This document shows, piece after piece, positions 20,540 to 30,202 of a DNA stretch of 64,000 nt. The first letter of the stretch is position 1, and each line of letters starts with the position of its first letter. Source of the stretch: Falciphora oryzae (lineage: Eukaryota > Ascomycota > Sordariomycetes > Magnaporthales > Magnaporthaceae); assembly GCA_000733355.1 (NCBI GenBank), contig JNVV01000044.1:220824-284823 (forward strand), in the 5' to 3' direction. Below the pieces are notes generated by a model. It had not been told where the DNA came from and made no database searches. It was given only the letters and a program-made list of their open reading frames with translations. The position numbers and the translations under genes are program-made.

Positions 20540-21466
20540 ATGGCCTTCAACGGAACTGGCGCCTTCGACCTCCATTTCAACGCTCTTCATCTGCATAGCG
20601 GCAGGGTCCATGACGACTGGCTAGACACCGAGAATACGGATGCTACAACGCTTTATGAGCCACGGCCTTCCCCAACAGGACCGACCCTACAAGAGCTCGC
20701 GGCCGAGGAGCGGCGACGGAGGAGACTCGTACACAGAATGCGAGCCCTGCAATACTTCGACATGAACGTCAGAAGGCTCCGGGTGAACAGGGCCCAGAAC
20801 CCGAACTTCGACGAAGAGATGAACATGCGGCTCCGGGAGCTGCTGTCGCTCGACGAGTTGGACATGCGCGAGTGGAGTGAACTGTCGACGGCCCTTTTTG
20901 GCAACCAGCAGTCGCACCTGGCCTATCGGCTTCCTAATCACGACGATGAGGGATGGCACCGGACGATGGACGACATGGAGGCAGAGCAAGGCGTCCTAAA
21001 CAGCTCGGGCCGCGTGCCGCTCGGGGAGCTCAGGATACCAAGCAGCAACGTGCCGCGGCCGCGCCTGAATCTCCGCCCGCCCGTCGCCGTCCCCAGCCCT
21101 CGAGAACGCGCGCACCTGGGGCAGCTACAGACACAGCGGCAACGCCAACGGCCACAGCAGATCACGGGCGAGCAGATGCTTGCGCACCTACCAGACACGA
21201 ATAGAGGCTTCGTGGGACTTCTGCGGCGAGAGATCCGCCAATACCCGGAGGACTTGCCAGGGCTCGGGTTCGACCTGTTCCGGAGGAACCAGGAGAACAT
21301 CAACCCGCGCACTGCCGACTTCGAGCCTGGCGCCGACATACGAGGACAGGGGGAGAGGAGTGCCATGGATGATGAGGAGACTGATGACGAGGAGGTGGAT
21401 GACGAGGAGACGGACGACGAGGAGACGGATGACGAGGAGTCGGATAGTAGGGAGGATTATGATTAA
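20540..21466 (+). CDS. Hypothetical protein with acidic repeat tail
   Basis: Intronless, 308 aa from the first ATG (20540, MAFNGTGAFDLHF). No family recognised. The middle (about residues 55-110) is rich in charged residues (LQELAAEERRRRRLVHRMRALQYF) and likely helical; a Pro/Arg/Gln-rich part follows at about 165-225. The last 30 residues are an acidic tandem (DDEETDDEEVDDEETDDEE...), encoded by imperfect 15-bp units. Acidic tails of this kind occur in histone or nucleic-acid chaperones and ribosome-associated factors, but nothing else supports such a role. The ORF could be lineage-specific. Codon use resembles its neighbours. The stop is at 21464-21466. Confidence 0.6.
   Translation: MAFNGTGAFDLHFNALHLHSGRVHDDWLDTENTDATTLYEPRPSPTGPTLQELAAEERRRRRLVHRMRALQYFDMNVRRLRVNRAQNPNFDEEMNMRLRELLSLDELDMREWSELSTALFGNQQSHLAYRLPNHDDEGWHRTMDDMEAEQGVLNSSGRVPLGELRIPSSNVPRPRLNLRPPVAVPSPRERAHLGQLQTQRQRQRPQQITGEQMLAHLPDTNRGFVGLLRREIRQYPEDLPGLGFDLFRRNQENINPRTADFEPGADIRGQGERSAMDDEETDDEEVDDEETDDEETDDEESDSREDYD
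21374..21448 (+). repeat. Acidic-codon tandem repeat
   Basis: Imperfect 15-bp units of the form GATGACGAGGAGACG, encoding repeated D-D-E-E-T/V, inside the 3' end of the 308-aa gene. Divergent third positions show it is not a recent expansion of one unit only. Confidence 0.75.
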
Positions 21467-22060
21467 GAATTATTGCCGAAGATGGGACTGTGGTGCGATG
21501 CAGCATGGACGAGCAAAATCTGTTGAGTGTTGGATACCACCCATGGAAACTCAGATTGGGTTGGGCGGAGCGTTGGACCTTGCACGGACATAGCAATGGA
21601 CATCACATTGAGCACAGATGCAGTACCTAGATCGCAGCACTCGCAATGCATTCGTTGTTGTCCACGGGCTCCAACGCACCTGGCTTATCTTGCTTATGCT
21701 CGAGCGGATGCTCCTCTGTGCCTGGCCCAGGATCGAATGGCTGGGAGGCGGTGTCCTGGCGAGACACCGCTTCCATTGATGCCCGTCGAATTTGGGTTCG
21801 TTCCGTGGATGGAGCTTCCAGGCACTCCCGTGGGACCCTGTGGAGTTTTTCTTGCTTCAATCTTTTTGGTGCGGTTACTTTGAAGATTGACCCCACCAAG
21901 AACTCCATCCCCTTGACCGCCGCCTTCTGCCTGCTCCCATTCTGTTTCCTACCTGCAAAAGAACCTCGGCCACCCCCAAGAGGACCGCCCGACAGCATCA
22001 CGGCACGAACCGCAACCCGTATCGCGTCCCGATTTACCTATTCCACCGCAGTCTTCCGCC
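21467..22060. other. Promoter region of mevalonate diphosphate decarboxylase
   Basis: 594 bases between two genes on the + strand. The short frames seen are overlapping and unrecognised; the region should carry the decarboxylase promoter. Confidence 0.6.
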
Positions 22061-23330
22061 ATGACTTCCGCCGACGATGCCCAGGTCTACCGGGCGACCA
22101 CGACCGCCCCGGTGAACATCGCCGTGGTCAAGTAAGGTCCAACAGCCCCGACGTGTTCCCCTGGAATCCAGGGGAAGAGGCAACACAGCACATCCCAGCT
22201 CGACCCGCTAACACGCCGTTTTTCTCCTTGTTTGCAGGTACTGGGGCAAGCGGGACCCCAAGCTCAACCTGCCCACCAACTCGTCCCTCTCCGTCACCCT
22301 CGCCCAGTCCGACCTTCGCACCCTGACCACGGCATCGTGCTCGGCCTCGTACCCCGCCTCAGCCGGCGACAGCCTGGTGCTGAACGGCGAGGCCGCCGAC
22401 GTGTCGGGCGCCCGCACCCAGGCCTGCTTCCGCGAGCTGCGCGCCCGCCGCGCCGCCCTCGAGGCCGCCGACCCCTCGTTGCCCAAGCTGTCGACGTACC
22501 CGCTCCGCCTCGTCTCCGAGAACAACTTCCCGACCGCCGCCGGCCTGGCCTCGTCGGCCGCCGGCTTCGCCGCCCTGGTGCGCGCCATCGCCGACCTCTA
22601 CGCCCTGCCCGACTCGCCCTCGGAGCTCTCCAAGGTGGCCCGCCAGGGCTCCGGCTCGGCCTGCCGTAGCCTGTTTGGCGGCTACGTGGCCTGGCGCGAG
22701 GGCGCCGCCGCCGACGGCTCCGACTCGCTGGCCGAGCAGGTGGCCGAGGCGGCGCACTGGCCCGAGATGCGGGCGCTGGTGCTCGTGGCCAGCGCCAGCA
22801 AGAAGGGCGTCAGCTCGACCAGCGGCATGCAGCAGACGGTCGGCACGTCGGACCTGTTCCAGCGCCGCGTGGCCGAGGTGGTGCCCAGGCACATGCGCCA
22901 GATGGAGAAGGCCATCGCCGACCGCGACTTTGCGTCCTTCGCCGAGGTCACCATGAAGGACTCCAACTCGTTCCACGCCACGTGCGCCGACACGTACCCG
23001 CCCATCTTCTACATGAACGACACGTCGAGGGCCGCCATCCGCGCCGTCGAGGCCATCAACGCCGCCGCCGGCCGGACCGTGGCTGCCTACACGTTTGACG
23101 CGGGCCCGAACGCCGTTGTTTACTACCTCGAGCAGGACGCCGAGCTCGTCGTCGGCACCTTTGCGCCGCTTCTGCAGGGCGTCAGCGGGTGGAAGGAGGG
23201 CGCGGCGGCGCTCAAGTCGAGCGTGGCCCTGGACGAGGCCGTTGCAGGACTGCTCAAGGGCGGGATAAGTAGGGTCATCATGACGGGCGTCGGCGGCGAC
23301 CCCGTCAAGTCGCAGCAGCACCTTATCTAG
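22061..23330 (+). CDS. ERG19: Diphosphomevalonate decarboxylase (MVD1/ERG19)
   Basis: Converts mevalonate-5-diphosphate to isopentenyl diphosphate with ATP, the last step of the mevalonate route that feeds ergosterol, dolichol, ubiquinone and prenylation. Exons 22061-22131 and 22238-23330 give 387 aa (yeast enzyme 396). The intron sits exactly inside the conserved KYWGKRD motif (VNIAVVK-YWGKRDPKLNLP), which verifies the splice. GHMP-kinase fold marks are NSSLSVTLAQSDLRT, the ATP loop ENNFPTAAGLASSAAGFAAL and QGSGSACRSLFGGYVAW. TFDAGPNAVVYYLE carries a conserved GHMP C-terminal Asp-Ala-Gly-Pro-Asn motif. The C-terminus includes MTGVGGDPV. Essential housekeeping gene; no truncation seen. Confidence 0.97.
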
Positions 23331-24118
23331 GTGTATCAAAAAGCGATTGGAAGATGCCAGGTAATAGACGAAGAGAGTACGGCATTTTAGCCGATAATGC
23401 CCGTTGTTTGCACATATTTGCACATGAAAATATCATCCCAGGTCGTGCCTTTGCGTTCACGCTGGCCAGGGCGATCGACATCCACCATGACTCCTGTCTA
23501 AATACTTTGACGAGCTCACACCCCAGGTTCCAGTCCCACCTCTGATCATGGCAGATCCAATTCCAAGAATTGCCATGCTCATCCCCCACCGCGGGGAAAC
23601 CCTGAGGGGAAATGCCAGGGCATTGCCAGGGGTCAAAGGCCCCCGTCCTCTCCATCTGGTTAGTCAGCACTGAGGTTACGTCAATGTCCACCCGGGCCGC
23701 TCCAGCTCCAGCTCCAGCTCCAGACCAATTCACCGACGCGTTCCACAGTCGGGTGGCGCATCTTCAGGACGAGCAGGCGCGACCCAACGGTTGACGGCAA
23801 TGAATTGAGGCCAGCGAGGTAAGTGCGACGTTGTCACAGTCGGCAAACTGCCCACACGTCCGTGTTTGCCCTCCATCCAATGCCACGCCGGCACTCTTCT
23901 CCTTCAATTTTCCTCGTTTCTTCCCTTCCTCCCCCTCCCTCCTCCTCCCCACCCACCGACCCTGCGCATTTCACGACATCTTCCGTCGCAGAGCCTGCGT
24001 TCGCGTGGTCTAGTTTGTCAATCTCCCGACTCTCCCCAAATGCCGCAGCTGCACCCTGTCTCGCCCCTGCCACTTCTACTCCTCCTACTCCCTCTTCTAT
24101 CTTGAAACTACCGCCACC
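23331..24118. other. Intergenic region
   Basis: 788 bases between two + strand genes. Contains four perfect GCTCCA hexamers at 23699-23722 and a strong CT-rich tract at about 23885-23965, a typical fungal promoter pyrimidine stretch before the DUF647 gene. No gene seen. Confidence 0.6.
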
Positions 24119-25507
24119 ATGAGCAGCAGGGTATACGACGTCGACCAGACGGGCAATGTGCTCTGCACCTACGACCAGTCGGGCGCCGTCGGCGAGGACG
24201 ACTCCAGGCTGAAAACGGCAAGTTCCCGCTGCCCCATCACGACCTCCCTCCCCGTCAGCACCCTCTAACAACAGCCTTCTTCCTCCCAGGAGAAAACGCA
24301 TGTTCCGCTTGCCAAGGCTATATTCTACGCCTTCCTCCCTGCCGGCTTCCCGCACAGCGTCACCGACGACTACCTTGCCTACCAGACCTACGACTCGCTG
24401 CAGGCCTTCTCTTCCTCTATCGCCTCGCTGCTCGCCAACCGCGCCGTCCTCGAGGGCCTTGGTGTCGGCAATGCCTCGCAGTCGCCCACCGCAGCGCTCG
24501 TTCTGCAGATCTTGCAAGACACCTTCTCCCGCCTGGCCACCATCCTGTTTGCCCACCGCATGGGCACCGCCATCGAGCCCGAATGCAAGACGTACCGTTT
24601 CATGGCCGACCTCTTCAATGACGCCTCTCAGCTTCTGGACCTGCTCGTCCCTGTCCTGCCCTTCCTTCCCAAGGTTTCCGTCATGGTCACGGCTGCCATC
24701 CTACGCTCGCTCTGCGGCGTCGCAGCCGGCGCCAGCAAAGCCAGTCTGTCGGCCCACTTCGCAAAGATGGGCAATTTGGCCGAGCTCAACGCCAAAGAGG
24801 CGTCGCAGGAGACGGTAGTCAGCCTGGTCGGAATGCTCACGGGCACGGCGGTCGTGCACATGGTGGAGGACAAGAGGGCCGTTTGGTGCTGGATGATTGT
24901 CTTGGTCGCCATCCACCTCGTGATGAACTACCGCGCCGTCCGCTGCGTCAAGATGTTGACACTCAATCGCCAGCGCGCCACCATTGTGTTCCGCGAGTTC
25001 CTCGAGACTGGCAAGGTCCTGACGCCCGGCCAGGTGGCCGCCCGCGAGAGTATCCTTCGCAACGGCCGCGGCAACCTGTCCAGCAAGAGTGGCGACTACC
25101 GCGGCTACTGCGAGTTTGGCAGCTACGGCGACGTCATGAACTGGCGCCCCTGGGCCTACGACCGTTATGTCTTTGAGTCGGACGAGTACTACATGGGCAT
25201 CTGGCACTGGCGCTCCGGCTTCCATATTCGCATCGCGATGAAGGAGGGCAGCCGCGGCGGTGGGGCTAATGGCCCCCTGCTCGCCTGGTTCGACGCCGTC
25301 GCGCACGCCTACCACTTCGACTCGGCCCTCAAGGACGGCCTCGGCAGCCATACGGAACACGCGGGCCCCGCCGGGTACGTCACTCCCGAGACCAAGGAGT
25401 CGGTCCTTGCCGCGCTGCGGGCCTGCGGCTGGGATGTTGAGGACGGCCAGCTGGAGATTAGGAGCCCCATCCGCGTGCGCACCGTCGACTCCAAGAAGGG
25501 CATGTAG
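24119..25507 (+). CDS. DUF647 / RUS (root UVB sensitive) family protein
   Basis: Member of the eukaryotic RUS/DUF647 family, membrane-associated proteins of unclear molecular function. Exons 24119-24217 and 24290-25507 give 438 aa. The frame fixes the donor at 24218 as GCAAGT, so this is a GC-AG intron; the nearby GT at 24222 would break the frame. Family marks are PLAKAIFYAFLPAGFPHSVTDDYLAYQ, TILFAHRMGTAIEPECKTYRFMAD, VAAGASKASLSAHFA, and NLAELNAKEASQETVVSLVGMLTG. Hydrophobic segments at about residues 155-180 and 235-265 suggest membrane embedding. The C-terminal half is less conserved. The ATG lies in CCACCATG context. Role inferred only from family membership. Confidence 0.93.
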
Positions 25508-26509
25508 CTTTTTCCCCTTGTCCAACGCACGCCTACTAGATATCCCTGTGCGGTACTCTTCATGGCGATTCGCTCCCCCTTTTTGAGCTTTGGTCCTTGA
25601 TTCCATCCACTTCTTTTTGCTTGCCTTTGTATCTTCGTCCCCCTTTCCTTTCTTTCTTTTTTTTTTTTTTTTTTTTTTTTGATCGCCTGTGTTACGCAAC
25701 CCATGACACGACTGCCGCTTTTCGGAACACAGAACGGGAACGGATAATGAGAGACGCTCCGGGACAACCACAGGAGATACCCATTTGCTGATCATTTCTA
25801 CCTTTTTGATTCCAGTGCCCTCTGTTGTGCTACCCTCGGAAAAGGAGCCACTCCCACCCTACCATGGCACGTCGACCTCTGGCCCTTACCATGCAGTACC
25901 GCAAGAGGTCAAGCATGACTGAGGCTGGCTTATCCTTTTTTCGCCCCCATTTTTTTTTTCTTTTCTCTCTTCCCCGTGGGGAAGTGTCCCCGAGGGCCGC
26001 GACTCTGTTGGGAGGCCTTTGCTTAGGCCGTTGGGAACAGCACCAAAGGAGAAGCAGCACAGCGTTTCAGTGACTTTTGGAATTTCACAAGGACCCTGTT
26101 TGCTGGGAAATGGGCGTTTCAGTTTGTTGGTCTTGTTTTTTTCTTTCTCCACATTTATTTCTCCAGCCGGCTCTCGCCATCGCGCATGGGATTCGATGCC
26201 AAAAGAGCTTTGGCGCTGCATTTGTGGAACACAATCGAGCAAAAGATGTTTGTTTCGGTCTGACATTATACCAAATCTATTGGACGATACTGCATATTGT
26301 ACTGCCCCGTATATCGTACAATAGACAGAAACATGGAGGGGAATCAAAAGCCACCTAGCCCGATGTTCGCGCAGGCTGCTCCTGTCCGCGCGGCACCCAC
26401 GCACCTACACACATCAAACACGGCACCTAGAACGTGCCGCCCACATATCATGGTATATTGTCATTACAAATAGCCGGTTCGTTATTTTACATATCGCGTC
26501 CAGCCAACA
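25508..26509. other. Convergent 3' region
   Basis: 1 kb between the stops of the DUF647 gene (+) and the cytochrome c heme lyase gene (-). It holds two 3' UTRs, a 24-T tract (25657-25680) and AT-rich sequence near 26250-26490 suitable for polyadenylation on both strands. No gene seen. Confidence 0.6.
25657..25680 (+). repeat. Poly(T)24 tract
   Basis: A run of 24 T about 150 nt after the DUF647 stop codon, in the presumed 3' UTR or terminator. Confidence 0.95.
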
Positions 26510-27306
26510 CTAGACGACGCCGAGCGCGCGCAAGGCCCTCATTTTGATGCCCTCCCAGGTGTTGAGCTTGGGCCTGACGTCGAGGTAGAAGTTGAGCTTG
26601 TGTCGGGCGGCGGCGGCCGAGGCGGCGGCGGCTCCCGGGCGGCCGGCGTAGAAGTCGATGACGTACTCGACCCTGACGCCGCAGCGGTCGACGACCCAGT
26701 CGTGGCGGTCAAAGGGGGCCGTGTAGCCGAGCCAGGTGTTTATGCGGGCGCGGGGCGACATCTTTGCGGCCAGGCCGCTAAAGGACTCGAGCTTCGGCCC
26801 GCCGCATTTTTGGCCGCTGGTGTTGAGGTAGGGGGCCTCCCACTCTTTAATCTCCTTCCACGCGCGCTCGTTGACGGCGTTGTGGATGGGCACGACGGTG
26901 CGCATGTCGGCGGCGCGGGCACCGTCGGGCCCGCCTGCGTTGCCTTTTCGCTTGAGGGCCTCGAAGAACATCTTTTCGGAGGGGTAGACCCAGTTGCCTG
27001 TGGCGGCGTCGGCGCCGGTTTCGTTTTCGTGGTTGGACGGGGTGGCGGTGGTTGGGTAGGGGGAGGAGGGGGAGGAGGGAGGGATGGCGCGCGGGATCGA
27101 GGAGACGACGCGGCCCTCGTCGAGGAGGCCGGCGCCGCCGCGTTTCGGTGGTGTTGGTGATTGTGGTTCGGGGGTTCGGGTCCGGGCGGAGAAGAAGGGG
27201 ACGCGCCAGGTCAGGGGGTTCCAGGACGACGACGAGGAGGAGGAGGCGGCGGCGGCGCCTGCTGGTGCCGGGCGTAATGCGTGAGTGCTAGCATCATTGC
27301 TGCCTG

Positions 27307-27337
<31 letters not shown>

Positions 27338-27505
27338 TGCCGCGCGTGCTTGTGAGAGCCACACCTCGCGCGACTTGTGGTCGACGGGGCATGCCTCTGG
27401 CGACTTGCTGCTGCTGCTGCTGCTGTGGCCGACGGGGCATGTCTCGCGGGGCTTGTGGTTGACCGGGCACGCGGCTGCGGCGCCCTTGCCGTCGCCGCCG
27501 GCCAT
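26510..27505 (-). CDS. CYC3: Holocytochrome c synthase / cytochrome c heme lyase
   Basis: Attaches heme covalently to the CXXCH motif of apocytochrome c in the mitochondrial intermembrane space. Single exon; first ATG at 27505 (MAGGDGKG) gives 331 aa. The N-terminal part carries three CPV heme-regulatory motifs (CPVNH, CPVGH, CPVDH), then long Ala, Ser and Pro low-complexity stretches, partly encoded by GCT/GCC repeats around 27306-27345. The catalytic core starts at NWVYPSEKMFFEALKRKG, continues with VVPIHNAVNERAWKEIKEWE (the His is the expected heme-iron ligand), SPRARINTWLGYTAPFDRHDWVVDRCG and VEYVIDFYAG, and ends in LDVRPKLNTWEG. No cleavable presequence is expected, as usual. N. crassa cyt-2 is the orthologue type. 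Confidence 0.96.
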
Positions 27506-28050
27506 TGGCGGGGCGTCGGTTCGGTCGTCCAAGATGGGCGGCGGCGCGCTGCGGGGTTGGGGATGCCGGTGGTGGCGGTTTCTGGGCTCGGTGGCCGTGG
27601 AGGCGAGGTCGGTCAGAATCCAGTCTTGGACTTTTGCAGGTCACGTCACGTCATGACAGCTTGAGCTTTGAGACCTCGGGATGTTGCTGGGTGCCCGGGA
27701 AAAAAATTACAAGCTCAATGGATGTCCAGTCGTCGATGAAAGACGCCTGGTGGGGCAATCAAGCTACGAGCCCCACACATATCCACATCCCAGCTGCACC
27801 CCATTGACATCCCGCCATTTTAACACCGGCTCCAAAGACAGGTACACCTACCTCTGCATAGATGCTGGGCAGCTTGGTATTGAGCACCGCCCCAGCCGAA
27901 GTTGAATCGGATCTGCGATCTTTGCCATTTCTGTTGTTTCGCGTCCTAAACTGGTATTTGCTGGGTGGAAGAGCGGGTGGCCTGTCAGCGATGCGGGGTG
28001 GTGGGGAGCGCCATAGGGTTGCGGCATCATCCCAGAAGACATCAACAACA
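27506..28050. other. Intergenic region (promoter of heme lyase)
   Basis: About 545 bases between the heme lyase start and tRNA-Ala. No supported gene; the left half is the heme lyase promoter. Confidence 0.6.
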
Positions 28051-28122
28051 GGGCGAATGGTTTAGTGGTATAACGCTTCCTTAGCATGGAAGAGGTCCGG
28101 GGTTCGATTCCCCGTTTGTCCA
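28051..28122 (+). tRNA. tRNA-Ala (anticodon AGC), no intron
   Basis: The cloverleaf can be drawn by hand. The acceptor stem GGGCGAA pairs with TTTGTCC and includes the G3:U70 wobble that defines alanine tRNAs. The anticodon stem CTTCC/GGAAG carries loop TTAGCAT with anticodon AGC. The T arm is CGGGG-TTCGATT-CCCCG and the discriminator base is A. Internal A and B boxes (GGTTCGATTCC) are present. A T6 run at 28155 can terminate Pol III. Confidence 0.95.
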
Positions 28123-29553
28123 TCCTGTCCAGCGGACCTCATCTGCTCCTCTGCTTTTTTGCTGTCATTTTTGGCCACCCTCGCCCACGACAAAAAAACG
28201 AGACTGCAATCTGTGTCCCTCCTGTCGGGGAGTACATTGACCGCGATGAACAAAGTTAAGAAAACCGCGACTATACATCTTTTTACATTGAAAAAGACGT
28301 GATATTATACTTTACGACTGCTGGTAATATACAACCAGGTTGAATCTTTTATTTCCCATTTGTCTTTCTGGAAATACAAAGGGAAAACACTTGGGGCCAA
28401 AGTCACTTTGTTTCGCAGTCTCGTTTATTTTGTTGTGGGGGAGCCACCGTATTCTCGCCTGCTCCTTTCGCACTAATGCTGCACCGTGATCCTAGCTGCC
28501 GGTGGCGTTATGCAATGCCGGCTGGCTAGCGCATCTTTTGCAAGTATGTTTAGAACTAGCGCTTCCTAATTCACCCGAAATCAGCCGATATATCAGGGAT
28601 GTAGCCCACCTTTGAGTTGGCCACCTCATCGGCATCAACAAGTGTCAATGCACGGCGCAGGTAGTCGTGGCTGGTTGAGGGTGGATTGGATATCATGTTA
28701 GACTGTTTTAGACTATCTATACACGTGCCATGCAGACAGTTGTATACAATCGGGCGCTTTCAACGCCCTCATAGTCGTGCGTGGCAGCCGTCCCAACATT
28801 AGCATTAGACAGCCACCTTCCCCTCTCACTCTTTTGTCCTCGACACGCCGCCAAAAGTCAAAGCCATGCCTCCCACCATGCGGTCCAAACAATGCAGATA
28901 ACAGAACAGTAGGAGATGCCTGGTGTGGAAACCAGATGTAGCTAAGAAAAGATGAGCATGCTTGAAACAAACTCCCAGACTCCCGACGGTCTTCCGGGAC
29001 GACTTTGGCGGTGGCTTGGCGACGAGTCCGGCTTGCCGGAGGGAGACCTGGCGACAGGGAGCGGAGTTCCGGCTTGTTCACACTGCGTCTGGCTGTCTAG
29101 TGAGCGTCCCCCGGCGTCCGGCACGCCATGTCCGTAACTCGGCGCCGACTGTTCTCGTCTTGTTGGTTCGCCCCGGCCATCGATTATGCTGGCTGCTGAC
29201 CGATGACACTTTTGCGTCGCTTCCCGTTCATGTCTGCGTTTGGGTGCCGTCACACAATCTCCGCGGACAGGGTATAACATGCATGCTTTGTTCCCGACCG
29301 ACCTCTTGCGTGTACATCGTAACGTGTGTTTAGACGGTGCTTGAGCAGCTCGGCACTTTCGAGGGAAGAAAATGTTCCTCGGCCAGCCTCGCCTTATGTC
29401 CGTCCGTTTTGCTTCGTGGCTGCTTCTCTCGTGCCCAGTGATGTCGGGGACATCACTTTTGGTATTAAAAAAAAAAAAAAACGCATGGAAAAAAAATTAT
29501 AAATAATGCATTCCAGACGGGTGCAGTTCGTCCCATGCAGCGCTCGAGGCCGC
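28123..29553. other. Intergenic region
   Basis: 1.4 kb between tRNA-Ala and the KGD4 stop (apart from the terminator). AT-rich at about 28240-28420, a poly(A) stretch near 29465-29505, otherwise short unrecognised frames on both strands. I see no gene. Confidence 0.55.
28155..28160 (+). terminator. Pol III terminator of tRNA-Ala
   Basis: Six T residues 33 nt after the tRNA 3' end, the first T run of four or more downstream. Confidence 0.6.
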
Positions 29554-30202
29554 TCAGGCGAACAGGGCGGCGCCGCCAGTCTCGATGGCCTCGATCTCAG
29601 CAGCGGTCAGGGGCTGGCGCTGGAAGCGGGCAGGCAGCTCGCTGCGGTCGAAGAAGACACCGGCCTGGTTGGGGCGGACGGGGCCCAGCTCGCTGCCCGA
29701 GAGGCCGCCGACGCCGGCCTCCTCGACTGTCTTGATGGTCTTGCGCAGGGGGCCGAACTGCTGGGCGTGCTCGCGGTACTTGCTGAAGGAGGACGACGTG
29801 TTCTGGGCGAAGTTGGCGGGCGTCTGGTTGGTGGGCGAGGCCGGGTGCGGCTGCGGGGTGTGGTCGATGGAGGCTGCAGGGGTGTGAAAGAGCAATGTCA
29901 GCCATGGCGCAGGGCGATGGGGAAGGGGTGCTGTGTGCGTGGGGTTTGCAGCGCGCATATGCATTGATGCTGGAGGGAGCATCGACGAGGCGCGGGTCGT
30001 CCGGGCCGGCGCTCGGGGTTTCGGCATTGTGCGACGCAACCCAAAGCCCAAGGCACCGAAGTCCGCAGGCTGGAGGCACAAATTGTTCGAATGGCGGGGA
30101 AGTCCGAATCTCACCTGGAATGGTGCGCTTGCCAACGAACTTGATCAATGGCTGGCGCTCAGCGTGCGCAGCAGCCTGGCGGAGGGCCTTGGTCGCGAAC
30201 AT
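29554..30202 (-). CDS. KGD4: 2-oxoglutarate dehydrogenase subunit Kgd4 (YMR31/MRPS36 family)
   Basis: Small mitochondrial protein that tethers the E3 dihydrolipoamide dehydrogenase to the E1-E2 core of the 2-oxoglutarate dehydrogenase complex; older annotation calls it ribosomal protein S36. Exons 30202-30115 and 29873-29554, split by a 241-nt intron, give 135 aa. N-terminus MFATKALRQAAAHAERQPLIKFVGKRTIP is basic and amphipathic and contains the conserved PLIKFVGKR. The splice creates IPASIDHTPQPHPASP, the family's HTPxPHP motif. The C-terminus ELPARFQRQPLTAAEIEAIETGGA matches the conserved E3-binding end of fungal members. No lesion seen. Confidence 0.9.

Noticed and set aside
22359..23423. 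354-codon minus-strand frame opposite mevalonate diphosphate decarboxylase
   Set aside because: Antisense shadow; no motif, and the plus strand is an essential, fully recognisable enzyme.
24701..25795. 364-codon minus-strand frame covering the DUF647 gene and its 3' poly(T)
   Set aside because: Begins in non-coding sequence, includes poly-Lys from the T tract, and lies opposite conserved DUF647 motifs.
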